64,000 nucleotides of DNA from Symbiodinium natans (taxonomy: Eukaryota > Sar > Dinophyceae > Suessiales > Symbiodiniaceae): the NCBI GenBank assembly GCA_905221605.1, contig CAJNDS010002515.1, positions 97,488 through 161,487 on the forward strand, in the 5' to 3' direction. Both the position numbers and the translations under genes were made by a program. Below are positions 33,293 to 44,960 of this stretch, piece after piece. The notes beneath the pieces are model-generated. The model saw nothing but the letters and a program-made list of their open reading frames with translations. It was not told the origin of the DNA and did no database searches. Numbering within the stretch: position 1 is the first letter of the stretch; every line of letters starts with the position of its first letter.

Positions 33293-34152
33293 GTATTGAG
33301 TGGGCTGACGCTGTCCGTTGCCTCGTGAGTCGATTAGTCACGCTGGTTCACGCCATTTGCTCAAGGTGCTCGTAACCTGGATTTTGAAGGCCGTACTCAG
33401 TGGTGATGCCAAGAGAATAACGAGGCAAGAGTTGCCAGGGAATCGCCCGCAACCATCCGAAACCGTGTCTGCGAACCATGGCGCATACCGCTGCATCCTA
33501 GGCCTACGCTTCTGAGGCCAGCGGGGTCTTCTAAGCGGAACTTGCGCTCGAGCGCAATGACTCGCCCCTACATGCGTCAACGATTCCAGACCTGCGCCTT
33601 AGCAGCAAAGCAAACCCAGGCCGAAAGCAAACCCTCGCTTTTGATTCAAGCCCTGAGGTGGAGAAATGCCGAGTCTTAAGCCAACTGTACACAGCAAGCG
33701 AGACTCAAAACGATCCACTCCCATCCTGCAAGGCCAAAGACAAGATGAGGTCCCTCCTCAAATCAGGCCAAGGTCGACCCTACATTTTGCAGGGCTGCGG
33801 CGGGCGGCAAAGAAAAATGTCGAAGCTAGCATGAGGCTACCCCCCCCCCGGCTCCAACCGAACCTTGCAGTTCTGCAGGCAAAGCTAGATGCCTGCAATT
33901 GCAGCAAACAATACTGAACTGCACACGCGTCACTAAGCAACATGCCCAAGGCTGTAGACTACACGCAAACAAACAACATGCCGCCCCGCTCCCAGTTCCG
34001 CCCCGCGTCAATTCACACAGTTGCTTCAGCAGCCCTACACAAGCAGGCCCAGGCCCAGGCGTGGATGTCGACAGATGGAGACCAACACAATTCGAAGAAG
34101 AGACACAGAGTTCATCAGAGTTCCACGGACACATGCGCGCGCATGCCCACAT

Positions 34153-34488
34153 TCACGGAGAAAATTGCAGTTCACTCAGCATCGGACCTCCTTCGGAGAC
34201 CGTCAGCACGTTTCTCCTCCCAGTCCTGCACAAAATAGAGAATGTCAGGCGGAGTTCAGGGTCCAAAGGACATGTGTCCTGATACGCGCGGCCAGCATAG
34301 TAGCGAATCAGCGGCTCTCGGACCTGAAAACCAAACTCATGGAATTCCTGGACCGAAAAACCGCGATGGGCCCTGGGATTCGATTTCCAGGTGTCCGTGA
34401 GGTTGTGGGCTTGCATCCCATGCACCCCGCACCCGGACTCCTGCCTTTTGGGATCCTTGAACGAGAAGTGAATGCATAAAGAATGCAA
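34153..34488 (-). CDS. Unrecognised coding-like exon
   Basis: A minus-strand frame containing VQEFHEFGFQVREPLIRYYA and then TCPLDPELRLTFSIL, which reads as a compact folded segment. I recognise no family. Other frames here are less protein-like, but no splice sites were fixed. Confidence 0.2.
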   Translation of the reverse strand: MHSLCIHFSFKDPKRQESGCGVHGMQAHNLTDTWKSNPRAHRGFSVQEFHEFGFQVREPLIRYYAGRAYQDTCPLDPELRLTFSILCRTGRRNVLTVSEGGPMLSELQFSP

Positions 34489-35814
34489 GAACCATCAACA
34501 AATCGGACCCGGTGCCGAGGCGGCGAAGTCTTGGATTGTCGGAATTACTCAATGTTTGCCCCCTCAATGAAAGCCCTTCACCCACGCGGGCCCCAGATCA
34601 AAAGCAATCAGGCAAATTGCGCTTGTGTCTCCATCCATCACATTCTCACAGCTTGCGAGATTCATTTTGACACGCTCGCGTCTCAAGACCGAGACCGAGA
34701 GTCCGTCTCAAAATGTTACAATGTTGTTGAGATACCACTTCATGCAACGCGCCCACAGCACCAGCCGACAGTGTCATGTCCAAACGCAGCTTCCATCTTG
34801 GTCCCGCCCCAACAGGCAGGAGGAAAAGGGGCGCCCCTGACTTGTGCTTTAAGCATTGACTTGGCAGCCTTGCACCCCTTCACCGCACGGCTCTATGGAG
34901 AAGGATGGGAGGCGAAACGAAGACACCTAGACCTGTCGGTTTTTGCTTTGAGGAAGCTTCTCTCTAAATTATTTTAAATTAGTTTCGACTAATGTGCCTC
35001 TTTGGCGAAAGCTTTGGTTGACAAGCTATTTACCGTTGACAGAGGGGTCCGGCGGCAAGGCTTCGGGATGCCGGACGCTTCGCTTGCGAGGGGCCCCTGT
35101 CTCTTAAATTAACAAAAAAAAGTTGGATGTTGGACCGATCGGTTACCCTGCCGTGTCTTTGTCACTTGGCCTGGTGTCTGCTTCCGAGAAGCTCATTGTC
35201 TAAGCCCTCCACTTGCTGCGAATTCTGCTTCTTGCGGCTTGCTTCTGCCGCCTCCAGCGCCAAGCCCATCGCATGGTCCTGACCTCTCAAGGAACTTTTG
35301 CGTGATGAGCACGAGGCAGCTCAGCATGTTCAGCCAACTTAGCTGCCCTCACCTGCTGCAAGCTCCGACTTCAACGCCGCCACAACCGCCTCACCGCTTT
35401 TTTGTGCAGTGCTGATCATAGCCTCATTCACAACTCTGCGACTTCCCGACTTCCCGACTTCCCCCCCTTGCCTCTTCACGCACAAGGCTCTCCTTGAAAT
35501 GGGCGCTACATGACTCTATCGGACTCTATCGGGATCGCCGGCATGGTAGCGTGCAGCCCAAGTTGGGCTCCTGCAGTGTTTCCAGGCGCTGGCACAGCTC
35601 ACGGAGCTCTGAAACGGCAACATGTTCCTGAGAATCTGCTCGGTCGCACCTGGAAAAAGTGCATCATTTGGGGCGAAGAACCGGTATCTTGATTCCACCC
35701 CAACATTCTGCGATACTGCCCCGCGGCTCACTTCAGCTCGAGTAGCTCCGAGGTACTTCGAGCACCGATGTACACCATGAATGAGAACAACATGAATGAC
35801 AAGAGGCTGGTTTC

Positions 35815-36290
35815 TAAGTCGTCGCCGGAGCACAAAGCTGCGTTTGTTTTAGCTTCCTCTTCTTCTGCATCCAATCTTTCCAACAGCTCCTTCTCTCCAT
35901 GCAGAGACTCCTTGTGCGTGGCAAGTGTGTAATCCTAACAAGGACACCCCAACGCAACAGGGAGATTGCAGTCAGCCATGGCCTGCAAGTCTCTGGCAAG
36001 CGTAATCTGCGCGGCCTCTTGCGCGGCAGCTTCCTCAACACTGCCACGCGATGGTTTGCCGCAAGAAACCTGACACCAAGCCGGCCTCATCCTCCAGGAC
36101 GCGAACGTCATCGAGAGCTGCTTTGGCTCTCTGCACCTCGACGCGCAGCTCTGCAGCCTCCGCCTCTCGGCGCGCAACAGCCAGCTCCAGCTGAACGGCA
36201 GCTCCCTGGCGAGCGGTGCTGCACCGCCAAGCTTCAATCAATGTCTCTTCGTCCACCCGGCATCTAGTCACCTCCCTTCTCGGCGCCTGC
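35815..36290 (-). CDS. Coiled-coil protein exons
   Basis: Three successive minus-strand segments are strongly helical and heptad-like. The first (about 36290-36090) includes VQLELAVARREAEAAELRVE. The second (about 36050-35960) includes SVEEAAAQEAAQITLARDLQ. The third (about 35910-35820) includes MEKELLERLDAEEEEAKTNA. All face the same way with short gaps, consistent with small exons of one long coiled-coil protein. No motor or other domain is visible. They may belong to the same gene as the coiled-coil exons near 40 kb. Confidence 0.5.
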
Positions 36291-37171
36291 ACGCGCTCTG
36301 GAGCCGTCCTTGCTGCACGGCGTTTTGTGCGTTGCTCCTGGCAAAGACTGCATTGGCAGGTTCACGGCGTGGACCAGCAATCAGATGTCCTGGGCCCACA
36401 GCTTCAACCGCCCAGGCGAGTGATGGAGCTCGCAGGCCATGTGCTGCTTGGGGTGGCATTCGGCTAGAGGGACTAGAATGCATGTGGGTTGCATGCATTT
36501 TGTAGAGTGGCATTGGCAGAAAGGCTCGTTTGCTGCGGACTTTGGCAAAGACCATGTGCCAAAGTGGAACAGAGCCACAAACATTATCTGCGGCGCATGA
36601 AGCTCTGCCATCAGGGAAGCTGCGTTGCTGTGTCTGAGGCTCGCCATGTTTTGAAGGGTCGCATACCGCGGCGCCAGAAGGTTGTGGTAGAACATGCCTT
36701 GCACTCGCGCTTGCACCGTTGCAAAAGCGACTGTATAAGTACGCAGTAAGCTTGGCCTGTCTTGTGCCCACTAGTGAAGAGCAAACTTCACGCAACATCA
36801 CTTTTTGACAGTGATCGGCAAGCTAGGTGACCCTAAAGAGCCAATAACATCTGGAGCCTTGGGTTTCATGGCCAGCCTAGGTTTGCCATGGAGGCAAACA
36901 AAAATGTGTATGAGAAAGAGTACCGCGGCCTGAGCTCGTGCCGCAATGCAAATGTCCTGCAAAGCTGGCAGGGGCCTCAAATGCTGAGCACATGTGTGCG
37001 GCTAAACACAGCTATTCGAGGCTTGCGCATGTGATATTCGTCGAACTTTGCCTCAAACCGATCGAGGCTAATCGAGGCTCGAGCGGTAGCCCGAAGTGAC
37101 TGGATCTGGGCACGCGCGCAACAAACGTGATTCACTGGCTCACACACTCGATGCGACTTGTGCTTGAAAAA

Positions 37172-37216
37172 TCGCAATCGCCCCCCCCCCACCCCCCAAC
37201 CCCACCCCCCCCCCCG
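37172..37216. repeat. Poly-C tract
   Basis: C-runs broken by single A or AACC, followed by CGCCCCGCGGCGCGC. Low complexity only. Confidence 0.9.
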
Positions 37217-38890
37217 CCCCGCGGCGCGCACACGCACGCGAGCAACGGAAGCTCCCTCTGCATGCGGGTTTCTTTGAAGGCCTTAGGGGCCTCAACAACC
37301 TTCCTGCTGCTGTTCAACTGTTCCGTCTTTGCTGGACCTTAGCCTCTGGACTTTTCATCTTGGACTTTTGATCAAGACCTGAAGGATAAAGATTTGCTAT
37401 ATTCGTGATTTTTGTCACGCTTTGCCTGCCTTTATGGAGGACTTAGTATTGTGGCATCCCGCTCAGGGGCGGTAGTATTTCCCAAGAAGTGGACAAAATG
37501 AGCTAAACTCACCGAATGGTTCCCTTTGATGCAACTGCCTGAGACGGGAATGCGACTGCGCCATGTTCCCCGGTGCAACATGAACTGCACGAGTGGCTGT
37601 GAGCGCCCAACTCGTCAAGCGTGTAGTGCACATCCGGCACCTCGCACAAGAGCAGGAAAGAGCCTCACTTCGCACAACCACAACAAACACCACACATCAC
37701 CACACACTCTTTGCTTCTCCTGTTTTAGGTCAGCCGCCAAGCTCCAGCACTGCTCCCTTGGCAAGAACTGGAAAGAGTCATCAAGATTCCGAAGCACACG
37801 ACTTATGAATTTATGAATATGCAGCCTCTGGGATGCGGAAGAAGAGAACGCAGTGTTCCTTCGTCAGACCCTAATTTTGCGACATTCTGATACTTCGCCA
37901 TGATCAGGCATTCAGCGCAGAGTGCACATAATTTGCACGTGCTCGATTCTGGATGCAACATGGAGTCGAGGAAACTTTTCAAATTCGCGAATTGCCGGGA
38001 TCTGCTGCATCATGCTGCTTGTGTTACAGAGGGTGGGCCGCACAATCCACGAGTCAAAGGGATTCGGGTATTGAGAGGTTGGGGGTTGGCCTGGTTGCCC
38101 TTTTCAGCCAACACATCTCTGTTCGTAGGATTGTCCAATATCTACTTTAAGGTCTGTTGGCTTGTTGCCCGGTCAACTTATGTCCCATGTCTGTACTTTG
38201 AAATCCAGATGCCAAGCAGGTGGAAAACTGACTAGAGTGACAGCCTCGTAATGCAATTTTGGGGGTTCCCTGAGGGGAACAAGGCAAAAAAACGATGCCG
38301 CCCCGAGGAAACGAGCCGCGAAGGGACGAAGGGCTGAAAGACACAAGCGGAAATGGAAAACAGTAGCGGGTTTAACACGCAATTGAACCAACAGGTTGAA
38401 AAGGAGCGAGTGGCAAAAAACTAGGCGAAAGAAACGGATGCAGGGGAAGAACAAGCCAAAGAGGGGTCTGCATCGGAACAACGACCATTGGCCATGGACA
38501 CCTGAGGCAACAAACAAGGGGCCCGTGCCCTCTTATACATGGCCTGTCAACGGGCACCGCACGCCTTCCTGCTAACTGCTAGTAGCTGCCAGTTGCGACA
38601 GCTCCGATCACCCTGGATAGCTCGACAAGGTCCTCGTGGTGCTTCAAGACTTCGCATTCTCGGCCTGCGGGGGGGCTGAGTGTTTACACACTTTGACAAG
38701 GACATCTCACCGCCTTCCAGCTCAGAGAGCGCTATACTGGTCAGACCTGCCACGCGTTGTGGATGCGATTGGGATCTAAGCTGCATTCACACGAACACCC
38801 CATCGTGGGGCCCAGGCCTCGTGGATAAACCTCCGCAACTTCACAAACAAAAAACAATAAAGTGCGCACGCGCACCCGCACATACGCACA

Positions 38891-38891
38891 T

Positions 38892-38953
<62 letters not shown>

Positions 38954-39062
38954 NNNNNNNNNNNNNNNNNNNNNNNNNNNNNNNNNNNNNNNNNNNNNNN
39001 ACACACGCACACCACACACAGAGAGACACACACACACACAGACAGACAGACAGACAGAGACA

Positions 39063-39110
<48 letters not shown>

Positions 39111-39112
39111 TA
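38891..39112. repeat. (CA)n microsatellite containing an assembly gap
   Basis: A CA run from about 38891 to 38953, then 47 N (38954-39000), then ACACGCAC, GACA and CA units to about 39112. The gap sits inside the repeat, so the true repeat length is unknown. Confidence 0.97.
38954..39000. other. Assembly gap (47 N)
   Basis: A run of N characters flanked on both sides by CA repeat. The distance across it should not be trusted. Confidence 0.99.
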
Positions 39113-39904
39113 CACAAATGCAAGTGACTCCAACAAGTCGACAAAGCTCAGCGTCCAGCTCCCATGAACAACTTCGCCTCGACCGGGGCGCCTGTTTCAG
39201 GGATGCGCATGCAAACGCCTGGCATCACCATTCCAATTCAAAGCCTGGCTGCGTCAGCGTTGGGAGTGGCACCTGTCGGGAGGTTTGAAAGCCTGAAGCC
39301 TGTGGCCTGAGCATGCATACGTGCCGCATGTACATGCTTTTGACCAGTGATGGGCTACAGCTTTGGCGGTGATTCCCGCAGGCTTCGATTGTCCGAGCAC
39401 ACAGGTTATCAAACAGGTCATCGCCGAAGGTTGCGAATTCTTGAAAAGCAGGATCCGGACTCGTGTACTCTAGCTGGCGAAGCCTGTAGCCACAACACAA
39501 AATCATGTCTTTGGATCTGCCCATTTTAAGCAGATAGGTGTTCATTGGCATCTCTCAAGGAGCAACAGAGTCTTGAAAAACAAAGAGCTCATGTCACTCT
39601 TGGGGCTTAGAGCAACCTGGGTCTATGCCCTCACGCTCGTCTTGGAATACTTAGAGCTCTCCCAGCCACCCCAAGTGCCGCGTCTCTCCACTCCTCACCC
39701 GCGAGTCTCGCGTCACAACACAGGATTCAAGGGTACAACAACATCTCAGCGTTCCTGCCAACACGGTCTCGAGGCGTGAGAGAGGCCTGTAACCGTACCT
39801 CCGCCAGCTGTGACCTGGCACAGAGCAGACAGAATCGAAGGCTTCGGAGGTTTTTCAAGATGTCTCAAGATAAGGGCTCTCATTCTCTGCGTCTTGTGGA
39901 GAGA

Positions 39905-41031
39905 TTGCCGAGGCATTGCCGAGGCGTGGCTGGGTGCTGGGCCTCAACTCCTGCACCTCGCGCAAGATCGTGCCGCTTGGCGTGCCGCGCAGCCGATCGA
40001 TGGCCCGTTCCGTCTCCTCTTCGCATTCAAACTGAAGCCGAACACACAGGTGCAATCAGGTGAATCATGACCGTGTAGGTAATCCTGCAGACGGGGCAAG
40101 ATCATCTCCCACTTTTCTGTGCTCTTCTTTGAATCACGCGATAGTCGATTGACCTCCAGTCTTCAACATTCACATCAGACCTAGATCAAAAACAAATGCT
40201 GCAACTGCCTGACTCTGAAGCTCCTCCACGCGCGAGATCGCCATCTTCAGCTCTGCAAAAACTTCTCGATGGCCTGCATCGCCTGACGACTGCGCCGCGC
40301 GCGCAAGGCGCTCGACCTGTACCGGCAAACATTTGCAAACAATGTCCTGATGACGTCTGTTTGCGGATCGTATGAAGTCGCCGCCATCCCTCCCCGCTCC
40401 TGCTCTGAAAGAGCTGCCACACGCTGTGCGCTGGCTTCTTCGCCTCGTGCCATGTCCTGCATCAGCCACCCAAGTGAAAGTGCATCTGCTATTGTCTACC
40501 ATTACGTGCTGAGTCTCTAACCCTTGTTTAGTTCCTTGGCACGGCGCTCCACACTCGTCAACCGCTGAAGCTGCTCAATGACCTCCGCCCTCAAGTGACG
40601 CTGCTCTTTGCAAAGCTCCTGAAAAGCCCAAGAAGAGCGAATCCGGAAGTGTCGCAAGACGCGCAGGCAGACACAGCCACATGTCTCTGTGGAGGCGAGC
40701 CGTTGAAAGTTCCTCGCGTGCTGCATGCTGGCCCTCCACGTGCGCAGTCTCCACGGCTTCACGCACCACACGACCTGCCAAACTTGTGATTCCAAGCTTA
40801 ACTTCATGCCGGTAACTGCCACGTAAACCACACAGTCTTACCACACTGTGATGCCCTGACGCCTTTGGTCTCCAGCTCCCGGCTCAGCTCATCTTTCACT
40901 GCCTCTTGAGGCACAGGGGCTTCGGGGCCAGCGGGCCTTTCGCATGTTCCTACGGCTGTGACCCCACCTCCACCTGGCCAAGTGAAGCCTGCATTGATGT
41001 GCGCAAGGCAGACACCGCATCTCTGGCGCTG
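39905..41031 (-). CDS. Long coiled-coil protein, at least seven exons
   Basis: A run of helical exons, mostly starting after AG|G. 41031-40974 ends SALRTSMQASLGQ|GT. 40902-40845 has AVKDELSRELETKGV. About 40790-40690 has VVREAVETAHVEGQHAAREE. 40618-40525 has ELCKEQRHLRAEVIEQLQRL. 40458-40390 has MARGEEASAQRVAALSEQE. 40316-40212 has HREVFAELKMAISRVEELQS. About 40040-39905 has FECEEETERAIDRLRG. Hydrophobic a/d positions recur throughout, so the product is probably a structural or tethering protein. The first exon lies only about 10 nt downstream of the galactosyltransferase stop codon. Similar coiled-coil exons resume upstream of that gene at 42.4 kb, so it may be one interrupted gene. Phases between exons were not all checked. 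Confidence 0.55.
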
Positions 41032-41040
41032 CTTGCCGAC

Positions 41041-42202
41041 CTAAGTCACACGCCCTATGCTTACTCTGCACATGAAGCCTGCGAAGTGGCCCAGAAAGCC
41101 GTCCCTTAGAACAGCCATGCTGGCAACCTTCTGTCTCACTGTGAATTTTGTCCGCTCAGCGTCGCTCAGCACAACATCCACAACACAGTGATGAACCGTG
41201 CCGTCCACCCAGGAGTCGATCCGGGCAAACTGAAGATTCCGCAGCCCATTTGTTGACCAATCTTGGTCTAGCAGAAGTTCACCGCGCTCGAACATCATGG
41301 GGTTGTACCAAGGCATGTGACTTCCCACCTCCTTGCGGTCTCTGCGTTCCAGAACAGCTTTCATATTAACAGGGTCTAGGTCTTCGAACTCGCCAAGCCT
41401 CACTCGGAGGGTGCGAACTCCATTGTGGGCCATGCGAAGTCCAAGCTGGTCATCCTCCAGGCCCCAGCCCCAGTAGTTGTTGGGATAGCCGTTTATTCGC
41501 TCGAAGTCGCTGGGCTGAAAGGACAACACGCCACCCAAAAAGTTCTTGTAGGAGTATTTCCTGAGGCCAAGAAATTTCTATCTTAAAACGACTTGTGAGA
41601 GCCCTACTGAGTGCCTGCTGTGTAGGCCCTGCACCATAACGACACAATGTGGTTTTCTATCTCTTCACGCCGTGAGTCTGCCACACCGATGCCAAATGAA
41701 CTGCATGTGACTCGGGAGGTGGGCGCAAGTACACGGGAAGCATGTCATTAGATGGCAGGAGATCAACATCATGCGTTATGAAAGCCTCCATGCGGGGAAA
41801 CACTTCGGCTGCAATCTTGAACCCGACATTTAGCAGCTTTCCGCGGTTGAACTTTTGTCCATCCTGCGACTGCTCCACGATGATGATGACATGTGGGACA
41901 CCGGCAAGGAAGGATCTCATGTGCGCAAGGAACCGGGTCAGCTGACTGCGGCGATCCTGCAAGGGGAGCTGGTCACGAAAGGGCACCACCACGGCAACTC
42001 CACCGTGCTCTCGCTCTGGGGCTGCGTCGGCTGTGGCTTTCTCATTCGTTGCACTGGGGCTGGGCATAGAGCAGAATGTCTTGTGCATGCTCCAGGCCTG
42101 TCGGAAGCAACCGGGGCTGCAAAACTTCGCCTTACACCTTGAACAGGCAAACTCTGCTTTCGAAGCTCCGCAAGCCGCACAGGCGGCACCTTCATTGAGC
42201 AT
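41041..42202 (-). CDS. MYND zinc finger fused to beta-1,4-galactosyltransferase (GT7) domain, complete two-exon gene
   Basis: Adds galactose or a related sugar in beta-1,4 linkage, if the GT7 domain is active. Exons are 42202-41664 and 41560-41041, giving 1059 nt, 352 residues plus TAG. The start is the ATG before LNEGAACAACG; an in-frame TAG lies upstream. Residues about 8-46 are a perfect MYND finger (C-x2-C-x8-C-x2-C-x4-C-x3-C-x7-H-x3-C). The GT7 domain follows: VAVVVPFRDQ, VEQSQDGQKFNRGKLLNVGF, HDVDLLPSND with the metal-binding DxD, then YSYKNFLGGVLS, INGYPNNYWGWGLEDDQL and a downstream metal-ligand His in EVGSHMPWYN. The 103-nt intron has a GA donor and AG|G acceptor, and splicing restores the VKKYSYKN junction at phase 2. 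GT7 enzymes are normally Golgi type II membrane proteins, but no signal anchor is visible here. An N-terminal MYND suggests a cytosolic or nuclear protein, which is odd for this family. Confidence 0.91.
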
Positions 42203-42399
42203 CGCGATACAAAGCCAAAGCAAACTGCTAGGCCTCCTAGGCTGCTACACCTCCAATCCCAGCCATACCACCTTGTGACAGCTACACGTCCTCATCCTGG
42301 AGCCAAGCTGTGGAATCCAAGAGATCAAAGCGATTCAACCGTCCATATCAGCCATGTCAACAAGCAAACGCTTGGGCACATGACCGGTCGGCCCCCGCG

Positions 42400-43230
42400 C
42401 AGGCAGTCTCCACGGTGCTCACACGTTGCCCAAGGGAACGGCTGAAATCCTGCCTAAGCATCTTGCTGCTCTCTACGGTTCTGAACATGGTGTCGGGATG
42501 CGATGCCATAAGTGCAATGAGGCTTTGGACACCGGCACATCCAACATCTCTTCGGTCAGCTTCGCCTTGAAGGATCGACTCTCTTCTGCAAGCAGCTGCA
42601 GATCGGAGTCTCTTTTGGCCTTGAATCAGAGAGCTACAGCTAAACTCCGCCTTCAAAGTTCTTTCAGAAACAGAAGCTGGAACATGTCATGGGCGGTACA
42701 AGACTCAGACTCGCAGTCCGGTCACGGAGCTCTCCATCGCATGCTGGACTTCGCGTAACTCTGCCACTTCCTTCTTGTACCCAGCGACGGAATCCTGCAC
42801 TCGCACAAAGCCATGCACATCGCTACTAGAAACATCTGCTGCGAGGATGATGACAGGCACTCTCCTGCAAAGACACACTTGACCCAGAAAGTCGCGCCAA
42901 TTGTTCCTTGCATGGACGATCAATCAGAGCTCACCAGTACTAAGTTACTAGTAACTACTAGTACCATACACCACATCTCTCTCCTTGGAATTGGCAAAGC
43001 CCACCTCCAGCTCCTAGCACGGCTGGCGCACCGGAAAAACTGGGGCGGGCATTGACATGAGCTCCTGCGTAGCCTTGCACCAGCGCTGCTGTGCCTCACC
43101 AAGGCGAGTGGCCCACTCGTCTGTACCTTCATTGCGTTTTTCGTGAAGCTGTCGTGGGCACCAGGATTCGTCCGCCTGCTGCCAGCGAGTCCTGAAGCTC
43201 GTTCCGAAGCCCGGCAACCTCTGAGATCAG
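42400..43230 (-). CDS. Coiled-coil protein exons upstream of the galactosyltransferase gene
   Basis: Minus-strand helical segments: near 43230-43185 ISEVAGLRNELQDSLA; near 43150-43045 LHEKRNEGTDEWATRLGEA continuing to QQRWCKATQELMSM; 42797-42722 DSVAGYKKEVAELREVQHAM after an AG|G acceptor; near 42640-42560 KAKRDSDLQLLAEESRSF; and near 42460-42370 SLGQRVSTVETACAGADR. Texture and orientation match the coiled-coil exons at 39.9-41.0 kb, so both sets may belong to one gene with the galactosyltransferase gene lying in an intron. Alternatively there are two adjacent coiled-coil genes. Start and end codons were not located. Confidence 0.5.
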
Positions 43231-43463
43231 TCTGCCTCGGGTTCCAAAGCATCCGGACACACCCGGACACTGGCTTGTGTTGCTGCGATGCCCGAGTCGG
43301 GGCCCGAGTCATCCTAAAGACAGGTTTTTTTTTGTAGCTCACCCGCCTCACACGCGCAATATGTAGTTTCACCGAGATGTTTACGAACCTTCTGGAAATT
43401 CCGAACCTGTGAGGAATTTCACAAGAGACCGAATGAAACTCTCAGGAGTGATGCACACAGCCA

Positions 43464-43472
43464 CCAGCAGCA

Positions 43473-43570
<98 letters not shown>
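43464..43570. repeat. (CAG)n trinucleotide repeat
   Basis: More than 30 nearly perfect CAG units with one early CAA. Frames read as poly-Ser/Gln/Ala or poly-Cys and are not taken as coding. Confidence 0.95.
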
Positions 43571-43571
<1 letters not shown>

Positions 43572-44628
43572 ACCACTACGCGTGCCCATTGCCAAATGAT
43601 CATTTCTTGCACTTATCTTTCGATGTTTTTGGCATTTGATCGGACAGCAGGCTTGCTTTTCAATCATGTCTGCTACGGGCTCAAGGCCGCTTCTTCAGGC
43701 TACAAGCATCGGTGCAGTTTGAATGTGGAGCGAACGCTGACACGTCCAACGTGTTTGCTCCGTAGAATGTACAACGAGAAAAACGCTTCATCACCAGTGT
43801 CTTGGGCACGTTCGTCGACAAAAGGCGCGACTTGCTCCAGATCCGTCAGGCATGCTTGGGCCGCATGATGTAGTCAAGGAAAAAAGCTGCAAAGACCGCA
43901 TGTTCGCACAAGGCGCGCATGCTTGTGACAATGCGTCTTGTGCCGTATGCTGTACAAAGAGGTAGAACGCTCCAAGCAAATACGAGTGTGTTGTTGCAAA
44001 GGCATGGGCGCGCGTGAGTTGTGCTGTGTGTCGATAAATAGCAGTGTTTAGGGGCATGGTCGCCACACGAATGGGTGCTACGACACTTCCTCCCCGAAAA
44101 ACCAAGCGAAAAGCCACAATGTCACACCTACACAAGCAGATGTCGCGGGTGCAGCCTACTACTGCGACGGTCCAGTGGGCTGATTTGCCCGCGCCCGATG
44201 TGGCAACGTGCGCAGGGCCATGGTTTCCGTCAACCCCCGACGGTCTAAGTATCTTTTTTGAAGAACAAACGTGCGCATTGCGAGGATTTCCGAAACCCAC
44301 GAGGCTAGAGGACCCTTAACCCTAAAAACCCTAAAACTTAAAAACCCCCAAATAACATAAGCCCTAAACTCTAAGCCAGCAAGAACCCTGAAACACTGTC
44401 AATATTTACAAGCAGAAGCAGCAAACAGCAATAGTATAGTACGTTACCATGGAGCATGAAGCTCCAAGCCCGAAAGTGTTGTTGAACCTGACATTGGCAA
44501 CAAAAGTGATCTGCGGAAATATCCTCGCAGGAGTGTGCCTCAGACTCACCGGCATAATCCGGCTCACCAAGCGAGATAGTGCTAAACCAAATTTTGCCTC
44601 CAATCTTCGACCAGACCACGAATACCAC

Positions 44629-44712
44629 GACCACCACCACCACCACCGCCACCACCGCCACCACCGCCACCCACGACCACCACGACGACGAGGACAACGA
44701 CGACGAGGACGA

Positions 44713-44811
<99 letters not shown>

Positions 44812-44960
44812 CTACTGCTACTGCTACTGCTACTGCTACTGCTACTGCTACTGCTACTGCTACTGCTACTGCTACTGCTACTGCTACTGCTACTGCTACT
44901 GCTACTGCTACTGCTACTGCTACTGCTACTGCTACTGCTACTGCTACTGCTACTGCTACT
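44629..44960. repeat. Compound repeat: CAC/GAC/GAG trinucleotides then (CTACTG)n
   Basis: From 44629 ACC/CAC units grade into GACGAG units to about 44814, then about 24 near-perfect copies of the hexamer CTACTG to about 44960. All six frames are open (Asp-Glu, Arg-Gly, Cys-Tyr, Val-Ala and so on), so the 130-200 codon frames here are artefacts. Confidence 0.95.

Larger units (their letters stand above)
36300..39850. other. No gene recognised (36.3-39.85 kb)
   Basis: No coding-like exon could be supported here. It contains the poly-C tract, the CA repeat and the assembly gap. It separates two groups of coiled-coil exons that could belong to one gene. Confidence 0.5.
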
